Positions 34,821 through 43,861 of a stretch of 64,000 bases of DNA are shown here, in pieces. The translations under genes were made by a program, and so were the position numbers. The first letter of the stretch is position 1; every line of letters begins with the position of its first letter. The notes below the pieces were generated by a model. That model was not told the DNA's origin and made no database searches. It worked only from the letters and a program-made list of their open reading frames with translations. Origin of the DNA: Collinsella sp. (GTDB taxonomy: Bacteria; Actinomycetota; Coriobacteriia; Coriobacteriales; Coriobacteriaceae); contig DXZU01000021.1 in assembly GCA_019419525.1 (NCBI GenBank), positions 1 to 64,000 of the forward strand, read 5' to 3'.

Positions 34821-36122
34821 CTAACTGATAGGAACTTCAATTCTAGATCGTGCTATACAAACGCCGTTCCTAACCGCATAGCACTCGACATAATGTGGGC
34901 CAACAAAATCAGTCTTCTCGTCATGGAAGCCATCTTTATTGCCACGTTGAATTTCGCCTCGGATGCAGTTTCTCTGAAATGCCGCTTCACCGCGGTTGCG
35001 AACTTTCCAGTAAAAAGAGCAATCCCTAAAAGAAGCAGCATTGACAACAAAGAAATGAAGCGAGCGCTTTCGTAGTAAAGGACAATGTCTAGACAACATA
35101 TCCCTAAGTAATGAGGGCCTAAAACCATGTTGTATAACTTGGCAATCGATTTCCATCGAACGACGAATATCAACCTTAAATTGGTCCTCGACAAATCGCT
35201 CATCAATGGCCACGCCATACTTGGAAGCAAATTGGGCTTCTTCACTATCGGAAGAACCATCGACAACAGCTTCGGAAAACGACTTTCCAAATAAATCAAT
35301 GAGAACTTGCTCTTTTTCATCAGAGCTAGTGGCATCAATTAGTTTTCCATGAGCTTTCTTGGCTTTTGGTACAAACGCCCCATTGTCATCATTCGTAACC
35401 TGTTGGTTGCTGCCCAGAGCATGCCAAAAAGATTGTTCGCAATCTTGCTCGGACAAAAATTTAAAGAGGTCGGACAAGAGATCATACGGGTCGCTGGAAC
35501 GGTCTTTCTGATTATAAAAACTATTAACAAGAGTATCGATGAGCAAGCCCTTAAAATGAAATCCAAGAGTATTTTTCCAAACCCTTAGAGCATTGCAGAG
35601 CCTTTTGCCATCTCCATCGGTCCTTTCAAATAGAACAGAACAGGCATCTTGCTCAGGAATAGGATCCGTCTTTTTCCAAGACCCACCATCATTTGAATCG
35701 GGATAATTGAACGATCCGTCGTCCTGCTCAAAAGCAGGAACCAAATCAATCGAATAAAACCTATCAGTGAAGTTAATCACTACAGCTTGTCCGTCACCTT
35801 TTATGTCAGTCTTGGAGTAACGGCTTTTAATTGTTTTTTTGACTTCTTGGAGAAGCGCCGACTGCCCATTAGAGTCATAGGCATTGAATCTCGTATAAAC
35901 TTCCTGCGGCAGTACAAACAAAAGGTCAAGATCGCTAGTTTCGGAAACAGCAGTTTGCCGACCAACTGATCCAACCACAAGACAATGATCATCGACAGAA
36001 TCCAAATCGTAGTATTTTTTGTTCAATAATTTCGTCAATGACTCAATCGACGATTGATACTCACTCAATGAATCAAGCGAAATTGATTCGAAGAAATTCT
36101 CAAAAGATTGCTTTTCGTCCAT
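34821..36122 (-). CDS. CD-NTase (CBASS nucleotide second-messenger synthase)
   Basis: 433 aa. The nucleotidyltransferase core has GSVGRQTAVSETSDLDLLF (the GS...DxD metal site, about residues 52-70) and the third Asp in FYSIDLVPAF. The C-terminal segment (about 355-433, HFFVVNAASFRDCSFYWKVR then VGPHYVECYAVRNGVC) matches the AGS-C sensor domain found after such synthases. It makes a cyclic oligonucleotide on infection, which should open the membrane effector encoded 14 bp upstream. Which nucleotide is made cannot be read from sequence. Confidence 0.88.
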   Translation of the reverse strand: MDEKQSFENFFESISLDSLSEYQSSIESLTKLLNKKYYDLDSVDDHCLVVGSVGRQTAVSETSDLDLLFVLPQEVYTRFNAYDSNGQSALLQEVKKTIKSRYSKTDIKGDGQAVVINFTDRFYSIDLVPAFEQDDGSFNYPDSNDGGSWKKTDPIPEQDACSVLFERTDGDGKRLCNALRVWKNTLGFHFKGLLIDTLVNSFYNQKDRSSDPYDLLSDLFKFLSEQDCEQSFWHALGSNQQVTNDDNGAFVPKAKKAHGKLIDATSSDEKEQVLIDLFGKSFSEAVVDGSSDSEEAQFASKYGVAIDERFVEDQFKVDIRRSMEIDCQVIQHGFRPSLLRDMLSRHCPLLRKRSLHFFVVNAASFRDCSFYWKVRNRGEAAFQRNCIRGEIQRGNKDGFHDEKTDFVGPHYVECYAVRNGVCIARSRIEVPIS

Positions 36123-36136
36123 GTTGGTCCCTTCAG

Positions 36137-36706
36137 TTATCTAACCAGATCCCTCAATCCAACAGGGAGAATCTGTTCTATCTCTACCGGAGAAAACCCA
36201 CAGTTGCCCGCCTTAATGCTTTCACGGGCCTTTGAATAGGCTTTGGGATTTGTCATAGGGCTTTTTGCGTAAATTGAAGCAACTTCCTTTTGAAAAGAAT
36301 CGCGACGAGATCTGATTTCCGCCAAATCAAATGAGCGGCTGTCAGCAAGAAGTGATAGATACCCCTGAAGAATCACCCAAATTGCATCTGCGGTAGCGCC
36401 ATGACAATTTGCCCTCTCGCTCAAGTTTGCCCCTTTAAGATAAATTGTTATTGCTAGACTGATGACAGATAGCCCGGCGGCAACCAGCGCCGCAATTTCC
36501 ATTCCAGATAGCCAGATACTTACAAAGCCACAAGCGGAAACCGATGTCAAAACAGTCTGCATTACGGATAAACGGTTGTTGAGTCCGTTGGCGCTGTCTG
36601 CCGCAACGAGCTGCGTCTTATACGTATATAAAAGATTTGCATAAGCCTCAGCTATTTGCAGTAAGAGCCTGCGGCTTTCATCAAACTCTTCAGCGGTTGT
36701 TTCCAT
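36137..36706 (-). CDS. SLATT-domain two-TM effector of CBASS
   Basis: 189 aa. Two adjacent hydrophobic helices (LTSVSACGFVSIWLSG and ALVAAGLSVISLAITIYL, about residues 52-90) sit between soluble helical parts, with the SLATT-type cytoplasmic segment after the second helix (ANCHGATADAIWVILQGYLSL). SLATT proteins are predicted pore-forming effectors triggered by nucleotide signals. GGAGG lies six bases before the ATG; the CD-NTase follows directly. It is the first gene of the pair, divergent from the gene at 36769. Confidence 0.85.
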   Translation of the reverse strand: METTAEEFDESRRLLLQIAEAYANLLYTYKTQLVAADSANGLNNRLSVMQTVLTSVSACGFVSIWLSGMEIAALVAAGLSVISLAITIYLKGANLSERANCHGATADAIWVILQGYLSLLADSRSFDLAEIRSRRDSFQKEVASIYAKSPMTNPKAYSKARESIKAGNCGFSPVEIEQILPVGLRDLVR

Positions 36707-36768
36707 TGCTATCCTCCAAACAGTCAGTGTTTTTCTAAAAGGATAGGACGCCGCGAGGACAAAAAATA

Positions 36769-37506
36769 TTGCACAATAAGGCGGACATTAACCCCGAGAT
36801 TCGAGTACCAGAAGTGAGCCATATGCATAGCCCCATTGATAGCGAAAACTACGTCAAGCCCATCCTTGGCAGGACCAAAATCGATATCTGGGAGTGTTAT
36901 GCAAGACATGTTCTGCAATTTATCGATAGCAACAAATATGGCAATTTGGCTTACAGCGACAAACCGGATCTGATCGATCGGGCGCAGTCCCTAGGCATCG
37001 AGGTAACAGCTTCCCAATCGCAAGACAGCAGAAAGGCAGAATCCCTCTATTCCAAACTCCTATACGAGAATGATTCTTCTCAGGAAAAACGCCGAATCGA
37101 ACTTATTGAGCAATGTGGAGCGCATTTCGAAAAAGGAGTCCTGTTTGGTCCAAATGGTACGGATTCATTCGAGCCGATTATTGAAGCTCTTCGCAAAAAG
37201 CTGGACAGACTCGACTCTGGTGACTACGAACTCTTTAGGAGAAACGAGTTGTTTGTCAGATCCAATATTCTTGCTGACGAGGAAATGCTTCGCGAAGCGC
37301 TCTCCAACATGAAAAAAGAATCCCGAGATCACTCATGGCACTTCGTATCTGTTATCGTCTCGGTCCCTGGATACAATTACATTTTCGACCTCGATGCATC
37401 GACATGCGTATCCCTTGAATTCGGATACGCAGACCAGTATCGAATTGCTCTTGAAGCAAACAAGGAAGTGAACATCGCAGAGTCAAGCCGAGCTGAGTTA
37501 CTATAA
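36769..37506 (+). CDS. Hypothetical protein, possible PD-(D/E)XK-like fold
   Basis: Up to 245 aa, not recognised. WECYARHVLQFIDSNKYGNL followed by DKPDLIDRAQSLGIEVTASQ places an Asp and a Glu about 13 residues apart as in PD-(D/E)XK nucleases, but the usual Lys is a Thr, so this is only a hint. A C-terminal FDLDASTCVSLEFG segment follows. Start unclear: TTG at 36769 or ATG at 36823. It is divergent from the CBASS pair with only 62 bp between, inside the defence island. Confidence 0.5.
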   Translation: MHNKADINPEIRVPEVSHMHSPIDSENYVKPILGRTKIDIWECYARHVLQFIDSNKYGNLAYSDKPDLIDRAQSLGIEVTASQSQDSRKAESLYSKLLYENDSSQEKRRIELIEQCGAHFEKGVLFGPNGTDSFEPIIEALRKKLDRLDSGDYELFRRNELFVRSNILADEEMLREALSNMKKESRDHSWHFVSVIVSVPGYNYIFDLDASTCVSLEFGYADQYRIALEANKEVNIAESSRAELL

Positions 37507-37723
37507 CCGATCAACTAGCAGACCATTTCGCAGCAGGTCGGAATAAAGCCCCCAGAGTTCTTTGCTGTACAAGCCTCAGAGTCCCAATGAGCCAGCACAC
37601 CCAAGCGGCGCAGGTCCACGTCAATCCGGCACGAAGGTTTTGAGAATTTCTCTTATCTTGGCAATGAGAAAACGGGGCACACACAAGGTGACCCGGGCAC
37701 CTCCACCCAAGAAAGGATCCGCC

Positions 37724-38395
37724 ATGTCAAAAGACGACATCGAGTACCTTCTAAAATTCGCTCCCAGGGAGGCATACGTCGACGACTTGATAAACGGTCG
37801 CCTCTACATGAACGCGGCCGGCTACTATCATGGCCTGCCTGGCGAGCAGGGCGATCCGCTCGAGGCGTCCATGGCTCCCGGGGTGTGCCTCTACAGATAT
37901 ACTTCCCTGCCCATCTACTGCATGTACACGGTCCGCGAGAACGATATCGTCAACAACACTGTGAAAATCCCGAAACGCATGATCCAGGAGTTCGGATGCG
38001 AGGACGGATGGATCGGCATTGTGCAGTACGCCAGCTTCGCGCGCCTCGCCGACAGACACATTGCCGAAGGCGGAAGCATCTACGCCCACGGTCCCATCTC
38101 CTACGGCGTCCCTGGGCCAAAACTGATCCGCGAGATCTTTGGGGGCATCCCGCACAATCTCGTTATCAAAACGCCCAAGTATGCATATCAGAAGGAGTAT
38201 CGAATCATCGGGTCGCGTCCGGTCGAATGTCGCCTTTTACCAGACGAGAATCACCCGGGCTGCAAAATTGAAAAATACGACCACGCAGAACTTGACCTAA
38301 GCAGCAGCCTAGCGGACTTTTCCTGGAAGGTCTCGGTGGCGAGTCTCGAAGAAGCGCGAGACGGCCTCATGCTGGATTTGCCGCATCAGGCATAG
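37724..38395 (+). CDS. Hypothetical protein with a Q-K-E-Y-R-I motif
   Basis: 223 aa, cytoplasmic, no membrane segment. It begins MSKDDIEYLLKFAPREAYVD, has aromatic-rich GRLYMNAAGYYHGLPGEQGD and a late YAYQKEYRIIGSRPVE segment. The last recalls the K-E-[YW]-R-I pattern of DUF2971-type proteins, but the overall likeness is weak. AAAGGA lies six bases before the ATG. GC-richer than the CBASS genes, so it may have a separate origin. Confidence 0.55.
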   Translation: MSKDDIEYLLKFAPREAYVDDLINGRLYMNAAGYYHGLPGEQGDPLEASMAPGVCLYRYTSLPIYCMYTVRENDIVNNTVKIPKRMIQEFGCEDGWIGIVQYASFARLADRHIAEGGSIYAHGPISYGVPGPKLIREIFGGIPHNLVIKTPKYAYQKEYRIIGSRPVECRLLPDENHPGCKIEKYDHAELDLSSSLADFSWKVSVASLEEARDGLMLDLPHQA

Positions 38396-38579
38396 TCAGC
38401 CCAACGCGATCCACAACGTCACCGGGCAACCAACCACCCCTCCCCCTCCCCAACATTCCCCAGAAAGTTCGCTGATGTTGACTGGGGTTCCCGTAAAATT
38501 AACCCTTACAAAATATGTGCGGAGTGCTGGCCTGGAGCTGCCTTCGGACCCTATTGGCTGCTCACCGAGAGGCTCCGCT

Positions 38580-39767
38580 ATGAAACGACCCCTTTACTAC
38601 CTGCTCTGCGCGATCGCGTGCACATCCATGGTCGGCGCGACGATGCCCATGGCAGCCATCGCGGAAGCCATCCAGCCTCAGGCAACAGCCGAGCAGCAGG
38701 CACAAGCCAACGCCGCGAACGGAGACACAGGCAAGGCTGAAGACGGCATCAACACAAATGCGACAGCAGACACCGCAGAGGACAGCACCGCAACATCCAC
38801 CGGCACCAGCGCAGTCAACACGGAAAGCGCCGACGCCACCACCGCCGCAGCCGGCGCGGCCACCACAGCCCCCGCCCCATCCCTCCGCGCCCAAGCCAAC
38901 GGCACGCCCGCCGCAATCTCCACCACGTCACAAACCGGCTACGCCCACTCCGCCACCGCAAGCCAAAACGGCGTCACCTTCACCGTCTCGTGGAACGACG
39001 CCCCCGCGGGCACCGCGACGACCTTCCACGTAACCCAGGCCAACGGCTCGTCCCAGGCCAAGGCGCGCATGGACGTGCCCACCTATTGGGACGGCGGCAG
39101 CCAGGAAAGCGTCTGCGACCCGTCGCGCCCGGCATGGGCCGGCTACCACAGCCTGGGCACGGCGGGCCACGACTTTGCCTTTGAATTCACGGCGTCGGGT
39201 ACGTACCGCATCTACTTCTACTTTATGGACAACGACAGATACGACCCCCAAAACGACAAGGGGATCTACTACCTGCGCACCACGGCGGAGGTGACCGTAA
39301 ACGACGCCGCCCGCCCAAGCGTCACGCAGATCGTCAACAACGCCGTGGCTCAGTGCAGGCAGGAGACAAACGGCTCGGAATACGACATGGCGCTGTGGCT
39401 CCACGACTGGACGCTCGACCAGCTGGAGTACGACCACAGCCTCAACTGGTGCTCGGCCGAAAGCGGCCTCACGCGCCACCAGGGCACCTGCGAGAGCTAC
39501 CAGCGCATCTACTCCAAGCTCCTTGACGCCGCGGGCATCGCCAACGGCCGCGTCACCGGCAACGGCCACACCTGGAACGCCGTAAAGATCGACGGCAAAT
39601 GGTGCCAGATGGACCTAACCTGGGACGACAGCAGCGACAACTGGTACGGGGACCTGGACCAGCACCATCTGTACTTTGGCCTGACCGACGAGCTCATGGC
39701 AATCGCCCACTCCGACCACACGGCAAACTACCAAAAGGCCGACTACGCCTACCGCTCGACCGGGTAG
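38580..39767 (+). CDS. Secreted transglutaminase-like protein, probably truncated
   Basis: 395 aa. A signal peptide (LYYLLCAIACTSMVGATMPM, cleavage near residue 28) is followed by about 75 low-complexity Ala/Thr/Asn residues, an Ig-like domain, and a transglutaminase-like domain with the Cys (RHQGTCESYQRI), His (GNGHTWNAVKI) and Asp (CQMDLTWDD) triad. The frame ends at a TAG that coincides with the start of the decayed IS256-family element, so the original protein was probably longer. GAGAGG lies seven bases before the ATG. Confidence 0.8.
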   Translation: MKRPLYYLLCAIACTSMVGATMPMAAIAEAIQPQATAEQQAQANAANGDTGKAEDGINTNATADTAEDSTATSTGTSAVNTESADATTAAAGAATTAPAPSLRAQANGTPAAISTTSQTGYAHSATASQNGVTFTVSWNDAPAGTATTFHVTQANGSSQAKARMDVPTYWDGGSQESVCDPSRPAWAGYHSLGTAGHDFAFEFTASGTYRIYFYFMDNDRYDPQNDKGIYYLRTTAEVTVNDAARPSVTQIVNNAVAQCRQETNGSEYDMALWLHDWTLDQLEYDHSLNWCSAESGLTRHQGTCESYQRIYSKLLDAAGIANGRVTGNGHTWNAVKIDGKWCQMDLTWDDSSDNWYGDLDQHHLYFGLTDELMAIAHSDHTANYQKADYAYRSTG

Positions 39768-41100
39768 TGTCGCGATAGTTGGTGTAATGGACACTTTGCC
39801 CCCTGCATCCAGGATCCGGAATCTATCGAGATCCTAGGCCGTCTCCACGCCGTCAGCAAGCTCCAGGCTGGATTCGACCATCTTCCTGTCGGTCTTTCCC
39901 AGCTCGGCCCAGTCATGACAGCCCAAGGCGCCCCTCCGGAGGGGCGCGTCGTGCATCTCGGCCATCTTCCTCTCCGAAAAGTAGCGTGAGCCGGCCCATG
40001 TCTCGGCCTGGTGCACACGACGGCTCCCACGAGCCTGAGCAGCGAACTCTCCGACGGGAAAACCTGCACCACGCGCGAGCCGCGTTTAGTTTCCCTTTTG
40101 GCGCGCTCCCGCAAGTTGTTGGTGCGCAGGCGCTTCCAGTGCGACGGTGGGAAGTCCAGGTGCGCTAGCGCGTCAGGCTCCGCCTCCTCGAGTGCCCTTG
40201 CCGCCCTCAGGCAGCACCCCACCAGCATCTCGCACGCCGCGTGGTACATGGCCACGGCGGTGGCGGCGTACCTGGCGCGGAAGACCGAAGAGAAGATGCT
40301 GGCCCACGCGGCGCCTCAGCTGCCAGGAGCCGGCCTCGCGCATGCAGTCGCGCATCGCTGCTAGGCCGCCCCCCCCTGGAAGACCTCGCCTATGGCCCTG
40401 ACCAGGCCCCCGGGGGCATCGGATACGGACGAACTCGGTGCCGGAGGTGCCACGGTCGCGCGGCGCCTGCAGGAAGCCGAGCCACGAGTCATGCGACTCC
40501 GTGTCCACCACCGATACGCCGAGCACCTGCCTCCAGCCGGACTCGTCGCAGCCTATCGCCGTGACAGCCGCGGTCGAAGCCGCGCGGCCCCGCAGCGGCA
40601 CTTGAAGTAGGTCACGTCGAGCCAGATTAAGGGTATCGAGCGCACCTCGAACGTCCCTCCGCCAGGTCGGCTATCTCGGCGTCGAGGCTAACGGCGATTG
40701 TACCCACACGGCCCCTGCCGAGCCTCCCGATGCCCATCTTCTCGGCTACCCTCTGCACCTTCCTAGTGCTGGTGCCGGTAGCGCACATCTCGGCCACCGC
40801 CGCGACGAGCGCGCGGTCGACGCGCCGGTGGTGCTCGAGGACGTCCTCGGGGAAGAAGCCGCCCGTCCAGAGTTGAGGGACACCCAGGTTGAGCATACCC
40901 ACGCATGTCACGAGGCGGCCTCTGTTGCCGTTCCTATTGTTGGCCCCATCGCCGCAGAGCTGGTCAACCTCGGCGTCCATGATGGCGGTAACCACCTGCA
41001 CGCCAAGCGGCATGAACAGAGATTGGATGTCCACCACCCCGTCCGCCAACTTCAGCATCGCAACGGACGCGGCATCGCGTCTGACAGCATCACCATAGCG
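39768..41100 (-). mobile_element. Decayed IS256-family insertion sequence
   Basis: The element lies directly against the transglutaminase gene. Its left end (39767 onward, GTGTCGCGATAGTTGGTGT) has only a loose inverted match near 41080-41100, so the right boundary is approximate. The single transposase gene is broken by several frameshifts (see the pseudogene entry), so the copy cannot move by itself. Confidence 0.7.
39840..41058 (-). pseudogene. IS256-family (mutator-type) transposase, frameshifted
   Basis: Reading the minus strand: an N-terminal part at 41058-40627 (IMDAEVDQLCGDGANNRNGN, EMCATGTSTRKVQRVAEKMG), a middle part near 40601-40480 (AVTAIGCDESGWRQVLGVSV), then FPPSHWKRLRTNNLRERAKR and VVQVFPSESSLLRLVGAVV at about 40190-40020, and a last piece at 40016-39834 in another frame. 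These match the order of a roughly 400-aa IS256 transposase, including the Asp-containing core. At least three frame changes occur (near 40610, 40470 and 40020). Confidence 0.88.
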
Positions 41101-41147
41101 GTCACCGCTCTTTCCCAGAATCCGTATTATGGTATTCCGGATTCAAG

Positions 41148-41170
41148 AAAAGGGGCAGTTTTCCCCTTTT
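41148..41170 (-). terminator. Terminator of the Wzx/Wzy polysaccharide operon
   Basis: AAAAGGGG (41148-41155) pairs with CCCCTTTT (41163-41170), 7-base loop. On the minus strand the stem is followed by a U-rich tail. It lies about 80 bases after the flippase stop; its A-rich flank lets it work in both directions. Confidence 0.7.
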
Positions 41171-41252
41171 CGACGGCAGGCCGTCGGCGGATTTACATCA
41201 ACATATCCGGTGCGATCGAAATCATAAGTCACATTAAAGCAGTGATTAACAC

Positions 41253-42662
41253 TTATTTCTTCAATGCGCAGGACCACTGCATGAGACCAGCTCTAATCAA
41301 CGCAAAATAATTGGAAGAGAATTTACGCGCAAGGTATATGGGCCATTTCCAATTATTATATGCAAGCTGAGCGGCCCCATTACCAACCACAAGCGCCCAG
41401 ACGCCCATGCCAGTAAAGGAAATTAAGACATACGACAATACAAAACCTGCAATAGCCGAAACTATATAAGCCGGGAGATAGGGGATTTCATTCGTACTGA
41501 TAATGTAATTACAACACAATGAATGATGGTTCCAAACCGCAAGATAAACAACCAAGGCGAAATAAAGAAGCCCGTCGGGGGAAAAACCTTTCTTAACTAG
41601 GAACAAGACTGGGAAGCCGACAAACCAGACACCGATCGTGCATACAACAATTAAAATCCAATATAGAGACAGACTTTTTTCAATAATTTTTCGTGCAGTC
41701 TGAACTTCGCCACCAGCATAAGCAGATTGAAACATTGGAATAAAAGATCGAACGTAGGCGCTGGCAAACCCGTAAATTGCACCGCCAACTTGAATAATTA
41801 ATGAATACTGAGAGTTAACCTCCACACCAAGAAAATAGGAGCAGAGCAGCGAACTCAACTGAGTGGAAGCATAGCAGCAAAGTTGAACAACGCCGTCCCT
41901 CCACGCCAAATAAGCCACTGAAATAAACGTTTCTTTTATTTCAGAAATAGAAACACCCGTACAAGCATCGTTTGCTTTTTTTATCGCCTCTGAGTGAACC
42001 TCCAGAAAGCGACCGCAAAAAAATCTCAGCACAATGTCATTAAACAGATAACCGATGGCAGCGCCAATGATGCCAAAACCCATAAACAGCAAAAACGCAG
42101 AAACCACAAGCTGCCCAATGCGACCATAAGACTTTGCCCTGCTTTCAGCGGAAATATCCCCGAACCCTCTCAGGCAGGTCGTATAATGAAAAAAGAATAG
42201 ATTAAAAAACACATCAAAACAAAAAATTAACCATGCGGTCCAACAAGAAAAGGGATCAATAGCACTTGAAATTGAAGAAATGTAGGCAGTTCCAACTGTA
42301 GCGGTAAGCATCAGGACAACGCAAGAAATTAACGCGTAAACAATCCGGGATGTTTTAATCAATTTGCCAAGCAGCTCATAGTCTACAGAATCACCAACTT
42401 GAGATGAATCGTAGCCGCTCTTGCTAATGCTACGCGCACCGCTAAGACAATAGACAATATTTCTCGCAAAAGTTGGTGTAAAGCCAAATTCAAATAACAG
42501 CGTTAAATTCCCAATGGCAACAAAAGTGTACCAGAGACCAAGTTCGGCGTTAGATAAGTAAGCAAGCAGAAACGGAAGAAGAAGGAAGCTGCTCCCCATT
42601 GAAAGAACAGTGCTTACATAGTTCCATATAATGTCTGACTTGGTAGTATTAATTTTTGCCAT
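41253..42662 (-). CDS. wzx: Wzx-type polysaccharide flippase
   Basis: 469 aa, about 12-14 hydrophobic segments, MOP superfamily. It begins with a short cytoplasmic stretch and YVSTVLSMGSSFLLLPFLLA, typical of O-unit flippases. It would flip undecaprenyl-linked repeat units across the membrane. Its ATG overlaps the stop of the upstream polymerase (TAATG). Base composition is clearly AT-richer than the housekeeping genes. The gene name is by family and position only. Confidence 0.85.
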   Translation of the reverse strand: MAKINTTKSDIIWNYVSTVLSMGSSFLLLPFLLAYLSNAELGLWYTFVAIGNLTLLFEFGFTPTFARNIVYCLSGARSISKSGYDSSQVGDSVDYELLGKLIKTSRIVYALISCVVLMLTATVGTAYISSISSAIDPFSCWTAWLIFCFDVFFNLFFFHYTTCLRGFGDISAESRAKSYGRIGQLVVSAFLLFMGFGIIGAAIGYLFNDIVLRFFCGRFLEVHSEAIKKANDACTGVSISEIKETFISVAYLAWRDGVVQLCCYASTQLSSLLCSYFLGVEVNSQYSLIIQVGGAIYGFASAYVRSFIPMFQSAYAGGEVQTARKIIEKSLSLYWILIVVCTIGVWFVGFPVLFLVKKGFSPDGLLYFALVVYLAVWNHHSLCCNYIISTNEIPYLPAYIVSAIAGFVLSYVLISFTGMGVWALVVGNGAAQLAYNNWKWPIYLARKFSSNYFALIRAGLMQWSCALKK

Positions 42663-43861
42663 TATTTAGCCATCTCCACAACATCCTTTGATGGCACCCT
42701 GGATTGACAGGGCCCCTTATCTGAAAAGGCGGGCAGCGCCATAAGCATAAAGAAATTACATGCTGGATATAACATTCCGCATTCAACAAACCCCATTAGG
42801 GAATACAAGACCAAGCCCATGAATGTCACGTGGGCCGAAATACGCGCTTTATTTATCGCTACGCAATAGAAAGCAACAAACGCGGTAAATGGGATCAAAC
42901 CGTATTGAATAAGTAGTCGACAATATGCATTGTCAAGCATGACTCTTGTTTGTATTAAATAACCACCCGTTGCAGACGGCAGCGAAACTATGGCCGTTAA
43001 GTCATTACCAAAAACAGTCAGAGGGTAGTTTTCAAAATAATAGGCGGAATAAAAAATCCGGTTGGTCATTAAATTATCAAGCTGAACAAGACATTTATTG
43101 GCACCATGGGACCACATAAAGGGCAGGGCTATACTAACAATCGCCAGAAAAAGCGGTAAAAAAGTAAATAGGGACCCATATGGTTTTGAACGGGGGCTTC
43201 TGAATGAAATAACCGAATACAAGGCCATTACGAAAATGCCTGCTGCAGAAGTTTTAGAATCAGCTACGAAAAAAGCAATTGCGAAACAGAAGATGCCCGC
43301 AAGACCGCTTCTGCCTTTCAGCTCAAAAATAGAAGCAGAATAAGCAATAAACAAAAGCTGTCCAAAATTATTAGGATGGGCAAAACCCATCGAATTTCGT
43401 ACAAAATTGCTACCGCGCGACATTAATACAGAAGGAATGGCACCGACACTATTGAGACCAACAACCATCAATAGCATAAAGACGGACGATACAAGAATAG
43501 ACCTTGAGATGTAGTATTCAGGGACGTCTTCAGCGCAAAGGCAAAACAGCGCCAACCAAATAATCTGAGGGGCTTTATTTGATTTCAGCGACCCGACGCA
43601 AATTAAAATCAGCAGCAATCCAACTAGCACTTTCACATGAGAAGTCTTTTGTAGTAAAAGCTTCAGCAGTAGAAACGCTAAGGCAAACAACTCAAGGACC
43701 AGCGAAAGCACCGCAGGAGAAATCCCAAACACATTGGTAGCATTTACTGATCCAATATAATAGGAAACTGAAAATAAAGCCAAAGCAAAGCTGAACAGTA
43801 CAGCCCCGGCATTTGCTCGTATAATCTCAGTCCATGTTCTTTCCACATTAGTCAAATTCAA
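42662..43861 (-). CDS. wzy: Wzy-type polysaccharide polymerase
   Basis: 399 aa, about ten to eleven hydrophobic segments with a larger loop (around 270-300) late in the protein, the layout of O-antigen polymerases/ligases. FAHPNNFGQLLFIAYSAS resembles the conserved H-x-N region. Joins flipped repeat units outside the membrane. TTG start with GGGG eight bases upstream, directly after the stop of the preceding glycosyltransferase. Confidence 0.78.
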   Translation of the reverse strand: MNLTNVERTWTEIIRANAGAVLFSFALALFSVSYYIGSVNATNVFGISPAVLSLVLELFALAFLLLKLLLQKTSHVKVLVGLLLILICVGSLKSNKAPQIIWLALFCLCAEDVPEYYISRSILVSSVFMLLMVVGLNSVGAIPSVLMSRGSNFVRNSMGFAHPNNFGQLLFIAYSASIFELKGRSGLAGIFCFAIAFFVADSKTSAAGIFVMALYSVISFRSPRSKPYGSLFTFLPLFLAIVSIALPFMWSHGANKCLVQLDNLMTNRIFYSAYYFENYPLTVFGNDLTAIVSLPSATGGYLIQTRVMLDNAYCRLLIQYGLIPFTAFVAFYCVAINKARISAHVTFMGLVLYSLMGFVECGMLYPACNFFMLMALPAFSDKGPCQSRVPSKDVVEMAK

